NCBI GenBank assembly: GCA_963702035.1 | Contig: OY969700.1 | Span: forward strand, 1,240,001-1,304,000 | Direction of reading: 5' to 3' | Length of the DNA stretch: 64,000 nucleotides | Origin: VRUE01 sp963702035 | GTDB taxonomy: Bacteria; Actinomycetota; Thermoleophilia; Solirubrobacterales; 70-9 | In this document: piece after piece, positions 38,201 through 46,672 of the stretch | Position numbering within the stretch: the stretch's first letter is position 1 | How the letters are laid out: each line of letters begins with the position of its first letter | Notes under the pieces: generated by a model | Seen by the model: only the letters and a program-made list of their open reading frames with translations | What the model was told of the DNA's origin: nothing | Database searches by the model: none | Program-made: the position numbers and the translations under genes

Positions 38201-38643
38201 CACTCGCGCCCGATCGGCACCCGGCGCGTGGACTCGGCCGGATCCTTCAGCGGCAGATCGATCCGCAGCACGCCGTCCTCGTAAGTCGCCTTCGCCCGAT
38301 CCGCGTCGACATCCACCTGCAGCTCGACCACCCGGCGGAACGGCCCCGAGGGGATCTCCACCTGCTGATACACCCGCCCCTCGGTCTCCTGCACCGGCCG
38401 TTCCCCGACGATCGCGAGCTGTCTGCCGCTGACCTCGATCCCGACCTGCTCCAGCTCTACTCCAGCAAGGTCGACCTTCACGACAGCCCGCTGCGGATCG
38501 CCGCAGTAATAGACGTCCACGTTGGGAGAGAAGCCAGTGCTCCTCCTGCTTACGTAGGTAGTGCGCCCCCAAGCCCCGCCAAGCATCTGATCCATCTCCC
38601 TGCGCATGCGGGCGAAGTTTGCGAACACGTCACGTTCAGGCAT
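38200..38643 (-). CDS. Hsp20/alpha-crystallin small heat-shock protein
   Basis: About 147 aa. The alpha-crystallin domain runs from FSPNVDVYYCGD to DGVLRIDLPLKDP, with VVKVDLAGVELEQVGIEVSG, the conserved DGVLRI (the usual GVL motif) and a short C-terminal RRVPI tail resembling the IXI motif. It is an ATP-independent holdase. ATG 38643 or 38664 could be the start; neither has a strong ribosome-binding site. It is coupled to lon. I could not identify a CIRCE or HAIR element upstream. Confidence 0.9.
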   Translation of the reverse strand: MPERDVFANFARMRREMDQMLGGAWGRTTYVSRRSTGFSPNVDVYYCGDPQRAVVKVDLAGVELEQVGIEVSGRQLAIVGERPVQETEGRVYQQVEIPSGPFRRVVELQVDVDADRAKATYEDGVLRIDLPLKDPAESTRRVPIGRE

Positions 38644-38676
38644 GGCGCAAAACATAGCCGCCATCGAGAGCGGGGC

Positions 38677-38874
38677 CTAGGCAGGCTGGGCCTGGTTTGC
38701 CCAGCGGGGCGGGCGCATGAGGAGAACCGGCTGGCGGGGGGGAACGAGGCCCTCGGGGCGATTTGGCCGGAAGGTGGTGCAGGGCTCATCGAGCTGGAGG
38801 GCGCAGAGCTGGTTGCGGCGGAAGTAGCAGTCGTCGCAGGTCGGGGCTTTGGGCTTGCGCGGCACGGCGGGCAT
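38677..38874 (-). CDS. Small cysteine-motif protein (65 aa), function unknown
   Basis: Starts ATG 38874. Four cysteines in the order CDDCYFRRNQLCALQLDEPC suggest a metal site, and the basic, proline-rich C-terminus is probably flexible. It lies 33 nt upstream of hsp20 on the same strand and may be co-transcribed. No family recognised. Confidence 0.55.
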   Translation of the reverse strand: MPAVPRKPKAPTCDDCYFRRNQLCALQLDEPCTTFRPNRPEGLVPPRQPVLLMRPPRWANQAQPA

Positions 38875-39000
38875 CTTGGCAAGGCCGTTGCACTTCCGTG
38901 ACGCCTGACTCCGCAAAGCGCAACGTTCTTGACACAGAGTCGTCACATCTTCCCCGCGTCTTGCGGCTATGGGAGTCGGCACCGCTACCATTGGGCGCGA

Positions 39001-39627
39001 ATGGAGGCACACGACCGCACCGACAAGCTCGCGGCCTCGCCGCAGCTGTTTGAGAGCGAATTCCTCAACTTCTTCTCGCGAGTCCACCCGGCGATCCCGG
39101 CGATCGTCTTCGTGCCCGTGATCGTCGCCATGGAGTGGCTCGGCGTCGACCGCGGCCAGAGCCCCTGGCAGCTGATCCTGCTCAGCCTCGGCGGGGTCGG
39201 GATCTGGACGCTGACCGAGTACTGGCTGCACCGGCTCTTCTTCCACTGGGAGCCCGACAACGCCTTCGGGCGCCGCATGCACTTCATCATCCACGGCATC
39301 CACCACGACCATCCCAACGACAAGATGCGCCTGGTGATGCCACCGGCTGTATCAATCCCGCTGGCCGCGCTCTTCTTCTTCGCCTTCACGCTGATCTTCG
39401 GCACGCCGGCCGCCTACCCGCTCTTCGCCGGCTTCCTCGCCGGCTACCTCTTCTACGACTACACGCACTACTACGTGCACCACTTCGTGCCAAAGTCCGA
39501 CCTCGGCAAGCGCCTACGCGAGCAGCACATGCGCCACCACTTCCAGGACCACCGCTACGGCTACGGCGTCTCCTCGCCCCTCTGGGACGTCGTCTTCCGG
39601 ACGTTGCCCAAGCAGCGGCGTCGTTAA
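39001..39627 (+). CDS. Fatty-acid hydroxylase (sterol desaturase superfamily)
   Basis: 208 aa membrane di-iron enzyme. Histidine clusters HRLFFH, HGIHHDHP, HYYVHH and HMRHH lie at the spacing typical of fatty acid 2-hydroxylases (Scs7/FA2H-like), with four hydrophobic segments between them. It would hydroxylate an acyl chain, possibly on a sphingoid or ceramide-like lipid, in line with the pair at 27-2469; this is inference. The ATG at 39001 is the only sensible start. The gene is divergent from the small Cys gene. Confidence 0.85.
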   Translation: MEAHDRTDKLAASPQLFESEFLNFFSRVHPAIPAIVFVPVIVAMEWLGVDRGQSPWQLILLSLGGVGIWTLTEYWLHRLFFHWEPDNAFGRRMHFIIHGIHHDHPNDKMRLVMPPAVSIPLAALFFFAFTLIFGTPAAYPLFAGFLAGYLFYDYTHYYVHHFVPKSDLGKRLREQHMRHHFQDHRYGYGVSSPLWDVVFRTLPKQRRR

Positions 39628-39636
39628 GCGCTGTCG

Positions 39637-40839
39637 TCAGAGGGAGCCCGGCGGGTCGGCGGGGCTCCCTCCACCATGCCTCAAAGCGACCTCCAGCTCG
39701 AAGCGGGCATCTGGGTCCTCCAACTGGTCGCCGAGCAGCTCGCGCAGGCGGGCGGTGCGGTAGCGGGCGGTCTGCGGATGCACGTGGAGCGCCTCGGCCA
39801 TCGCCACGGCGTTGCCCTCGTGGCGCACGTAGGCGAGGGCGGTCTCGCGCATCCGCTCCCGCGCCTTCTCGGTGAGCGACTCGAGCGGCTCGAGGCGGCG
39901 GGCCGCGATCCGGGCGGCAAGCGCGCTTCCCTCGAAGAGGAGCAGATCGGCGAGGTTGTCCTCGGCGGACACGAAGCCGGAGACAGGCAGCGCACCCGCC
40001 TGCGCCGCCCGCAGCGTCGCCTTTGCCAGGGCCCAGGAGGCAGCTAGGTCCGCAAGCGTTCCGGCGGGCCCCTGCGCCAGGGGGAAGTCCGCGGCCGCCT
40101 GCTCTAGCAACGCCGCGCGCCCGGGCCCGTCGGGGTCGGGGAAGAGGATGCAGCCGCCGCCGTCGAGGACCGTCGCCAGCGAATCCGCCGGCAACCGCCT
40201 TGCGACCGACCCCAGAGCCGCCTCGGGAAGAGCCAGAGCCGCGGCCCGGCGCGGCAGGGCCCAGCCGGCGACCTGTGCCGCGGTGCGGATGTCCGCCTGC
40301 TCAGCCGATGGCTCGCGCACGAGCAGCGCCGCCAGCTCGGCGGTGCGGCGCCGCCGCTCGTCGTCCAGCTCCGCCTGCGCCCCGGCGTAGCCCTCGACCG
40401 AGTCCGCCGAGAGTTCGTCGATATAGGCGAAGATCGCCTCGGCGAGCAGGCTGAGCACCTCGGCGTCGAGATTCGCTTCCCGGCCGGCCAGCGAAAGTCG
40501 TCGCCAGGCCACCCGGGCGCCGACCCGGTAGGCAGCCTGCAGCGAATCCAGGCTGCGACCCTGGCGCAGCTCGCCCCGGCCGAGCTCCACGTAGACCTCG
40601 CGGCCGCTACGGCCCGCCGCGGGATCGCGGACCAGGGCGACGAACTGACGCAACGCCTCACTCACCCCCCTGCGCACTCCGCGCCCGAAGTCCCCCTCTA
40701 ACGGCCGGGCGTAACCGGGCACGTCACGGGCGATCGCGGCGAGGATCTCGGCGGTCGCGGCGTCCAGCTCGGGCTCGATCACGTCGGCGACCCGGAGAGG
40801 AAGGGCTCGCCAGGCCTCGGTTTCCAGCGATTTTGTCAT
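39637..40839 (-). CDS. PucR/CdaR-type transcriptional regulator
   Basis: 400 aa. The N-terminal two thirds are helical and sensor-like (residues 20-150, LRQGRSLDSLQAAYRVGARV), and the C-terminal 70 residues are the PucR HTH (ALAYVRHEGNAVAMAEALHVHPQ in part, TARYRTARLRELLGDQLEDP). It is divergent from an acyl-CoA desaturase with 77 nt between starts, the normal layout for a regulator of that gene. Ligand unknown. Confidence 0.88.
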   Translation of the reverse strand: MTKSLETEAWRALPLRVADVIEPELDAATAEILAAIARDVPGYARPLEGDFGRGVRRGVSEALRQFVALVRDPAAGRSGREVYVELGRGELRQGRSLDSLQAAYRVGARVAWRRLSLAGREANLDAEVLSLLAEAIFAYIDELSADSVEGYAGAQAELDDERRRRTAELAALLVREPSAEQADIRTAAQVAGWALPRRAAALALPEAALGSVARRLPADSLATVLDGGGCILFPDPDGPGRAALLEQAAADFPLAQGPAGTLADLAASWALAKATLRAAQAGALPVSGFVSAEDNLADLLLFEGSALAARIAARRLEPLESLTEKARERMRETALAYVRHEGNAVAMAEALHVHPQTARYRTARLRELLGDQLEDPDARFELEVALRHGGGSPADPPGSL

Positions 40840-40916
40840 CTAGCTAATAAATATTGGCAGAAATAAGTTGCCTGATGCCTAAAAGATCTCACTAAGGGCA
40901 GCGTAGATTGCCACCC

Positions 40917-41810
40917 ATGCACCTGGAGATGGGCAGGGCCGAGAAGATCGCCAATCTGGGCACCGTGGTGTTCCCGTTCGTTGCGACCGTCGCCGCGTCC
41001 GTGCTCTTCTGGAACCGCCTTGTCAGCCCGCTCGATCTCCTCATCGCCGCGACGATGTACCTCTTGACCGCAATCGGGATAACGGTCGGCTATCACCGCT
41101 TACTCACCCACCGTTCCTTTCAGACCGCGAAACCCGTGGAGTACCTGTTTGCCGTTCTGGGATCGATGGCGGTACAGGGCCCCGTCATCTCCTGGGTCGC
41201 GGACCATCGCAAGCACCACGCGCACACCGATAGGGATGGTGACCCACATAGTCCCCATGTCGGACACGACGGTGGTGTGGGCGGTGTGCTGGCAGGGCTC
41301 TGGCACGCTCACACCGGTTGGCTGATGTCCACCCAGGGGCGGGCCGATTGGAAGCGATACGCGCCGGACCTTTACGAGGACCCGGGGATGCGAACGATCA
41401 GCCGTCGCTTCGTTCCACTTCTACTCGCCGGCCTGGCGCTACCCGCCCTGGCCGGCTATCTGGTCAGCGGTACGGTCGCGGGCGCCGCGACGGGCCTGCT
41501 CTGGGGCGGTCTGGTGCGGATCTTCTTCGTCCATCACGTCACCTGGAGCGTCAACTCCGTGTGTCATTTCCTCGGCAGCAGGCGCTTCGACACCGACGAC
41601 CGCTCTACCAACGTCTTCTGGCTTGCCCTGCCATCTCTGGGTGAGTCCTGGCACCACAACCACCACGCCTTCCCCCGCTCGGCCGTACACGGATTGAAGC
41701 GCTGGGAGATGGACCCTTCGGCGCTGCTCATTGGCGCGATGGAGAAGGTCGGTCTTGCCCGAAACGTGGTGCGAATCCCACCCGAGCGACAGGCCGAACG
41801 CGCTGCCTGA
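40917..41810 (+). CDS. Acyl-CoA/stearoyl desaturase
   Basis: 297 aa membrane di-iron desaturase. Three His boxes, HRLLTH, HRKHHAHT and HHNHHAF, with four TM segments between, match delta-9-type desaturases that introduce a cis double bond into acyl-CoA. The ATG at 40917 is used; ATG 40929 is also possible. It is likely controlled by the divergent PucR regulator. Confidence 0.92.
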   Translation: MHLEMGRAEKIANLGTVVFPFVATVAASVLFWNRLVSPLDLLIAATMYLLTAIGITVGYHRLLTHRSFQTAKPVEYLFAVLGSMAVQGPVISWVADHRKHHAHTDRDGDPHSPHVGHDGGVGGVLAGLWHAHTGWLMSTQGRADWKRYAPDLYEDPGMRTISRRFVPLLLAGLALPALAGYLVSGTVAGAATGLLWGGLVRIFFVHHVTWSVNSVCHFLGSRRFDTDDRSTNVFWLALPSLGESWHHNHHAFPRSAVHGLKRWEMDPSALLIGAMEKVGLARNVVRIPPERQAERAA

Positions 41811-41993
41811 CACTCCCAGACTTTCGAGGTCTGTCTAAATAGTCAGTGTGTAATAGGCCAATTCGGCCATATCGCTGTTCGTAGTGAAAGTGCGTCTGCG
41901 AGACTGCTGTTTTGGACTGTGCAACACTGCGGTTCGCAATAACTTGCTTACCAGTATTCGGGGCGCAAAGTGCGACCGGACGAAAGGAACGAG

Positions 41994-42389
41994 ATGCCAA
42001 GCACCACTCACGTACTCGACGAGGCTCGCGATCTGGTCATGAGGCGCCTTGCCGAGCTGGACGACGAGCGTAAGCGCCTCGAGCGCGCCCTCGCCGAGCT
42101 GGGCGGGAAGGTGACCGGCCGCGTCGGTCGCCGCCCAGGCCGCCCGCCGGGCTCGGGGACGAAAAAAGCCGCCGGACGCCGTCCCGGTCGTCCGAAAAAA
42201 CGGCGCAGGCGCAGTGGCACCCGTGCCGATCAGGCGGTCGCCCTGGTCGAGGGCAGCCCCGGGATCAGCGCGTCGGACATCGCCAAACAGATGAAAATCA
42301 AGCCGAATTACCTGTACCGGGTCCTTGGCGACCTCGAGAAAGAGGGTCGCGTCAAGAAGAAAGGGCGCCAGTACTTCCCCTCTAAATAG
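41994..42389 (+). CDS. AT-hook/winged-helix DNA-binding protein
   Basis: 131 aa. Residues 1-40 form a helical segment (LDEARDLVMRRLAELDDERKR, in part), followed by two AT-hook-like arms (RRPGRPPGSG and RRPGRPKKRRRR) and a C-terminal winged-helix-like domain (GISASDIAKQMKIKPNYLYR in part, VLGDLEKEGRVKKKGRQYF). It is probably a nucleoid or transcription factor that binds the minor groove. ATG 41994 has GAAAGGA 5 nt upstream. The 183-nt gap before it shows no clear feature beyond a short CAGAC/GTCTG inverted repeat. Confidence 0.8.
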   Translation: MPSTTHVLDEARDLVMRRLAELDDERKRLERALAELGGKVTGRVGRRPGRPPGSGTKKAAGRRPGRPKKRRRRSGTRADQAVALVEGSPGISASDIAKQMKIKPNYLYRVLGDLEKEGRVKKKGRQYFPSK

Positions 42390-42402
42390 GGGCTTGGTCT
42401 GG

Positions 42403-42515
42403 GGCCGGATCCGGTAGGGCTTTCACTTAACTTCTTTCGGTGGAACGCGGTTGGGCTGTCGCCCGAGGCCGACACCGAAAAAGTACAAGACGTTTCAGCC
42501 CTACCGGATCCGGCC
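42403..42515 (+). repeat. Family 1 hairpin repeat, copy 5 (intact)
   Basis: Outer arms pair over 19 bp: 42403-42421 with 42497-42515. The core reads CACTTAACTTCTTTCGGTGG to CACCGAAAAAGTACAAGACG; the first T run has an extra C, as in copy 1. It begins 13 nt after the stop of the AT-hook gene, in the sense direction. Confidence 0.9.
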
Positions 42516-42586
42516 TGATCTAAGCGCCAACTGAAGGACGGCCTGGCGCCCTTTCGTCGCCGCGGTAGGTGCGGTTAGATCAGGCC
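42512..42586. repeat. Inverted copy of the 3' end of mdh next to family 1 copy 5
   Basis: GGCCTGATCTAA (42512-42523) is the exact reverse complement of the last 12 nt of mdh including its stop (42575-42586), giving a 75-nt hairpin with an inner GGCGCC pair. It overlaps the edge of the family 1 repeat and joins the two convergent genes. Confidence 0.7.
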
Positions 42587-43561
42587 CAGATGGCTTACCG
42601 CTTGGCGCTCTTCCTGTAGCTCAGAGATGGTTGCTTCTATCCGCGGGCGGGAGAAGTCTGGGATCTCCAGGCCCTCGACGATGCTCCACTCGCCGCCCGA
42701 GCAGCTGCAGGGGTGGCCCGCTACCACGCCCTCCTCGATTCCGTAGGAGCCGTTGGAGGGGACGCCCATCGAGACCCAGTCGCCCTCGGGCGTGCCGAGG
42801 ACCCAGTCGTGGACGTGGTCGATCGCGGCGTTGGCCGCGGAAGCGGCGCTGGAGGCGCCGCGGGCGTCGATGATCTCGGCGCCGCGTTTGGCGACCCGCG
42901 GGATGAACTCCTCGCCGATCCAGGCCTCGTCGTCGACCGTGTCCCAGGCGCCGGCGCCGTCGACCCTGGCGTTGACCAGGTCCGGGTACTGCGTGGTCGA
43001 GTGGTTGCCCCAGACCGTCATGTTGGTGACGCTGGAGACCGGCCTGCCGAGCTTGTTGGCAAGCTGCGCGATCGCCCGGTTGTGGTCGAGGCGCATCATC
43101 GCGGTGAAGCGCTCGCGCGGCACCCCGTCGGCGTTTGACATCGCGATCAGGCAGTTGGTGTTGGCCGGGTTGCCGACCACGAGGATGCGCACGTCACTGG
43201 CCGCTCCGGCGGCGATCGCTTCGCCCTGCGGCTTGAAGATGCCGCCGTTTGCCTCGAGCAGGTCGGCGCGCTCCATTCCCGGCCCGCGCGGACGGGCGCC
43301 GACCAGAAGGCCGACGTTGCAGCCCTCGAAAGCGGCCTTGGCGTCGTCGAAGATGTCGATCTTGCTCAGCAGCGGGAAGGCGCAGTCGTCGAGCTCCATC
43401 GCGGTGCCCTCGGCGGCGGTTACCGCATCTGGGATCTCGAGCAGGCTCAACTCAACCGGGGTGTCGGGCCCGAGCATCTGGCCGCTGGCGATGCGGAAGA
43501 GCAGGGCGTAGCCGATCTGGCCGGCGGCGCCGGTAACGGTGACTTTGACGGGGGTGCTCAC
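42575..43561 (-). CDS. mdh: Malate dehydrogenase
   Basis: 328 aa NAD-dependent TCA-cycle enzyme. N-terminal Rossmann motif VTVTGAAGQIGYALLFRIASG (in part), substrate arginines in GARPRGPGMERADLL, NAD-binding VGNPANTN, and the catalytic His in VWGNHSTTQYPD, all characteristic of the cytosolic-type MDH. It follows icd on the same strand with a 39-nt gap, so the two TCA genes likely form an operon. Confidence 0.97.
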   Translation of the reverse strand: MSTPVKVTVTGAAGQIGYALLFRIASGQMLGPDTPVELSLLEIPDAVTAAEGTAMELDDCAFPLLSKIDIFDDAKAAFEGCNVGLLVGARPRGPGMERADLLEANGGIFKPQGEAIAAGAASDVRILVVGNPANTNCLIAMSNADGVPRERFTAMMRLDHNRAIAQLANKLGRPVSSVTNMTVWGNHSTTQYPDLVNARVDGAGAWDTVDDEAWIGEEFIPRVAKRGAEIIDARGASSAASAANAAIDHVHDWVLGTPEGDWVSMGVPSNGSYGIEEGVVAGHPCSCSGGEWSIVEGLEIPDFSRPRIEATISELQEERQAVSHLGLI

Positions 43562-43600
43562 GTAATCGTCTCCTGAAGTCGTGGTTTGAGTGGTGAAGTC

Positions 43601-44821
43601 TTAGGACGACATCGCGCTCTTGAGGCGCTCGTCGATCGCGGCAAGGAACTCCTGCGTGGTGAGGAACTGCTGGTCGGGCCCGACGAGGAGCGCCAGGTCT
43701 TTGGTCATCTTGCCGCTCTCGACCGTCTCGATGCAGACCTGCTCGAGTATCGCGGCGAACCGTGACACCTCGGGCGTCTCGTCGAGGCGACCGCGGGCGG
43801 CGAGCCCGCGCGTCCAGGCGAAGATCGACGCTATCGGGTTGGTCAACGTCGGCTTGCCCTGCTCGTGCTGGCGGAAGTGACGGGTGACGGTGCCGTGCGC
43901 CGCCTCGGCCTCGACCGTCCTACCGTCGGGGCTCATCAGGACGCTGGTCATCAGCCCCAAAGAGCCGAACCCCTGCGCGACGGTGTCGGACTGGACGTCG
44001 CCGTCGTAGTTCTTGCAGGCCCAGACGTAGCCGCCTTCCCACTTCAGCGCCGCGGCGACCATGTCGTCGATCAAGCGGTGTTCGTAGGAGATCCCCTTGG
44101 CCTCGAACTCGGCCTTGAACTCGCTCTCGTACACCTCGGCGAAGAGGTCCTTGAAGCGGCCGTCGTATTTCTTCAGGATCGTGTTCTTGGTTGAGAGGTA
44201 GACCGGGTAGCCGCGGTCGAGCCCGTAGCGCATCGAGGCGCGGGCGAAGTCGCGGATCGAGGCGTCGAGGTTGTACATCGCCATCGCGATGCCACCGCCG
44301 GGGAAGTCGTAGACGTCGAGCTCGACCGGCGCAGAGCCGTCCCTGGGGGTGTAGGTCAAGGTCAGCGTCCCCTCGCCGGGGACGACCATGTCGGTGGCGC
44401 GGTACTGGTCGCCGAAGGCGTGGCGGCCGATCACGATCGGCTTGGTCCAACCCGGGACCAGGCGGGGGATGTTGGAGATCACGATCGGCTCGCGGAAGAT
44501 GACGCCGCCGAGGATGTTGCGAATCGTGCCGTTCGGCGAGCGGTACATCTCCTTGAGGCCGAACTCCTCGACCCGCGCCTCGTCCGGCGTGATCGTCGCG
44601 CACTTGACGCCGACGCCGTGCTCCTTGATCGCTTCGGCCGCTTCGACCGTGATCCGGTCCTCGCTGGCATCGCGGCTCTCGATCCCGAGGTCGAAATAGT
44701 CGAACTCGAGCTCGAGGTAGGGAAGGATCAGCTGCTCTTTGATGAACGACCAGATGATCCGGGTCATCTCGTCGCCGTCGAGCTCGACGACCGGGTTCTT
44801 GACTTTGATCTTCGCCGCCAT
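43601..44821 (-). CDS. icd: Isocitrate dehydrogenase (NADP, eukaryote-like type)
   Basis: 406 aa. The N-terminal VVELDGDEMTRIIW, SPNGTIRNILGG, the metal-binding acidic motifs (DDMVAAALKWEGGYVWACKNYDGD, in part) and EAAHGTVTRHFRQH are the signature of the type II (dimeric) IDH. It oxidatively decarboxylates isocitrate to 2-oxoglutarate. ATG 44821 is the start; it is divergent from the acyl-CoA dehydrogenase with 36 nt between starts. Upstream of mdh. Confidence 0.97.
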   Translation of the reverse strand: MAAKIKVKNPVVELDGDEMTRIIWSFIKEQLILPYLELEFDYFDLGIESRDASEDRITVEAAEAIKEHGVGVKCATITPDEARVEEFGLKEMYRSPNGTIRNILGGVIFREPIVISNIPRLVPGWTKPIVIGRHAFGDQYRATDMVVPGEGTLTLTYTPRDGSAPVELDVYDFPGGGIAMAMYNLDASIRDFARASMRYGLDRGYPVYLSTKNTILKKYDGRFKDLFAEVYESEFKAEFEAKGISYEHRLIDDMVAAALKWEGGYVWACKNYDGDVQSDTVAQGFGSLGLMTSVLMSPDGRTVEAEAAHGTVTRHFRQHEQGKPTLTNPIASIFAWTRGLAARGRLDETPEVSRFAAILEQVCIETVESGKMTKDLALLVGPDQQFLTTQEFLAAIDERLKSAMSS

Positions 44822-44857
44822 GCGCGCGGCGATGCTATCGATGCGACAATCCGGTCG

Positions 44858-46528
44858 ATGGCAACCGCCGAGCGCAGGAGCAATCAGACGCACGAGGTCT
44901 TCAACCAGGCGACCCCGCTGGAGGACTACAACTCCTTCGACGCCGACACCGTGCTCGGCGAGGCGCTGCGGCGCGAGGGAGGCGGCTGGGCCGAGGAGAA
45001 GGCACGCGAGCTGGGGGCGATCTGCGGCTCCGCGCAGACGATCCGCTGGGGCTTCGAGGCAAACGAACGCAAGCCCGAGCTGCGCACCCACGACCGCTAC
45101 GGCCACCGCGTCGACGAGGTCGAGTTCGACAGCTCCTGGCACGAACTTATGCGGATCGGGGTCGACCAGGGCCTGCACGCGGCACCCTGGCGCGAGCCCG
45201 GGCCCGGCGCCCACGTCGCCCGTGCGGCGATGTTCACCCTCTTGATGCAGGCCGAGAGCGGCGTCGGCTGCCCGATCTCGATGACCTACTCGGCGATCCC
45301 GGCGCTGCGCAAGCAGCCCGAGCTGGCCGCCGAGTGGGAATCGCGCTTCCTCTCGCTCGACTACGACGAGCGCTCGCTGCCCGCCGAGCGCAAGCGCGGC
45401 GCCCTCTGCGGGATGGCGATGACCGAGAAGCAGGGCGGCTCCGACGTGCGCGCCAACACCACCACGGCGACGCCGCTGAACGGCGGCGGGCCCGGGGCCG
45501 AGTACGAGCTGGTCGGCCACAAGTGGTTCTGCTCGGCGCCGATGTGCGACGCCTTCCTCGTCCTCGCCCAGACCGACTCGGGCATCTCCTGCTTCCTGAT
45601 GCCGCGCTGGACGCCGGACGGCGAGCGCAACGGCTTCCAGATCCAGCGGCTCAAGGACAAGCTCGGCAACCGCTCCAACGCCTCCTCTGAGCTCGAGTTC
45701 CGCGGCGCCTGGGCGCGCATGGTCGGCGAGGAGGGCCGCGGGGTGCCGACGATCATCGAGATGGTCAACCACACCCGGCTCGACTGCGCGATCGGCGCCG
45801 CGACCGGCATGCGGGCCGGGGTCGCGCAGGCGCTCAACCACGTATCGCAGCGCTCGGCCTTCGGCAAGGAGCTGATCGAGCAGCCGCTGATGCGCAACGT
45901 GCTCGCCGACCTCTGCATCGAGTCCGAGGCGGCGACGATCGCGGCGATGCGCCTCGCCCGCTCCTACGACGAGGTCGCGGCCGGCGACGCGGACGCCGCG
46001 GAGTTCCGCCGCCTCGCCAACCCGGTGCTCAAGTACTGGATGTGCAAGCGGGCGCCCTGGCACGCGGTCGAGTGCCTCGAGTGCCTCGGCGGCAACGGCT
46101 ACGTCGAGGAGTCCGGCCTGCCCCGCCTCTACCGCGAGGCGCCGCTGGCCTCGATCTGGGAGGGCTCGGGCAACGTCCAGTGCCTCGACGTGCTGCGGGC
46201 GATGGTCAAGGACCCGGCCTCGGTCGAGGCTTTCTTCGCCGAGGTGCTGGAGGGCGCCGGCGCCGAACCGAAGCTCGACGACTACGTCTCCTCGCTGCGG
46301 GCCGAGATCCCCGGCGACATCGCGACGATCGAGTCGCGGGCACGGCGGATCGTCGAAAAGATGGCGCTCGCCCTGCAGGCCTCGCTGCTCGTCCGCTACG
46401 GCGATCCGGCGGTCGCCGACGCCTTCTGCGCCTCGCGCCTTTCAGGCGACTGGGGGAATGCGTTCGGGACGCTTCCGGCCGGGACCGATTTCGGTCGCGT
46501 CATCGAGCGGCACCAGCCCGTGTCGTAG
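44858..46528 (+). CDS. AidB-type acyl-CoA dehydrogenase
   Basis: 556 aa flavoprotein, longer than usual acyl-CoA dehydrogenases. N-terminal extension HEVFNQATPLEDYNSFDADT, FAD motif GMAMTEKQGGSDVRANTT, Arg/Glu segment RSAFGKELIEQPLMRNVLAD and WEGSGNVQCLDVLRA are the AidB subfamily pattern (E. coli AidB is also long). It oxidises acyl-CoA or, in AidB, protects DNA; substrate not told by context. The TAG stop lies in the arm of a large palindrome that bridges to the convergent M50 gene. Confidence 0.9.
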   Translation: MATAERRSNQTHEVFNQATPLEDYNSFDADTVLGEALRREGGGWAEEKARELGAICGSAQTIRWGFEANERKPELRTHDRYGHRVDEVEFDSSWHELMRIGVDQGLHAAPWREPGPGAHVARAAMFTLLMQAESGVGCPISMTYSAIPALRKQPELAAEWESRFLSLDYDERSLPAERKRGALCGMAMTEKQGGSDVRANTTTATPLNGGGPGAEYELVGHKWFCSAPMCDAFLVLAQTDSGISCFLMPRWTPDGERNGFQIQRLKDKLGNRSNASSELEFRGAWARMVGEEGRGVPTIIEMVNHTRLDCAIGAATGMRAGVAQALNHVSQRSAFGKELIEQPLMRNVLADLCIESEAATIAAMRLARSYDEVAAGDADAAEFRRLANPVLKYWMCKRAPWHAVECLECLGGNGYVEESGLPRLYREAPLASIWEGSGNVQCLDVLRAMVKDPASVEAFFAEVLEGAGAEPKLDDYVSSLRAEIPGDIATIESRARRIVEKMALALQASLLVRYGDPAVADAFCASRLSGDWGNAFGTLPAGTDFGRVIERHQPVS

Positions 46529-46672
46529 AAGACCGGGAGTCCCCTGCTCGGAAATTGATGTCGCACGGCCTTCGGCCTTGGCGACTGTGTTTCAGCGCGG
46601 CTACGCCGCGCAATCATCAGATTGCATATCGCCGCTTCGCGACATTCCCGAGCAGGGGACTCCCGGTCTTCT
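46527..46672. repeat. Branched palindromic element bridging two convergent stop codons (family C candidate)
   Basis: Perfect 25-bp outer stem: 46527-46551 pairs with 46648-46672. Within the 96-nt loop are separate hairpins, GTCGC/GCGAC (around 46560-46585), GCGCGGC-TAC-GCCGCGC (about 46595-46611), CAAT/ATTG and TCGC/GCGA. Both arms contain parts of stop codons (TAG of the dehydrogenase, TAG of the protease), so the stem exactly spans the intergenic gap. Confidence 0.8.
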
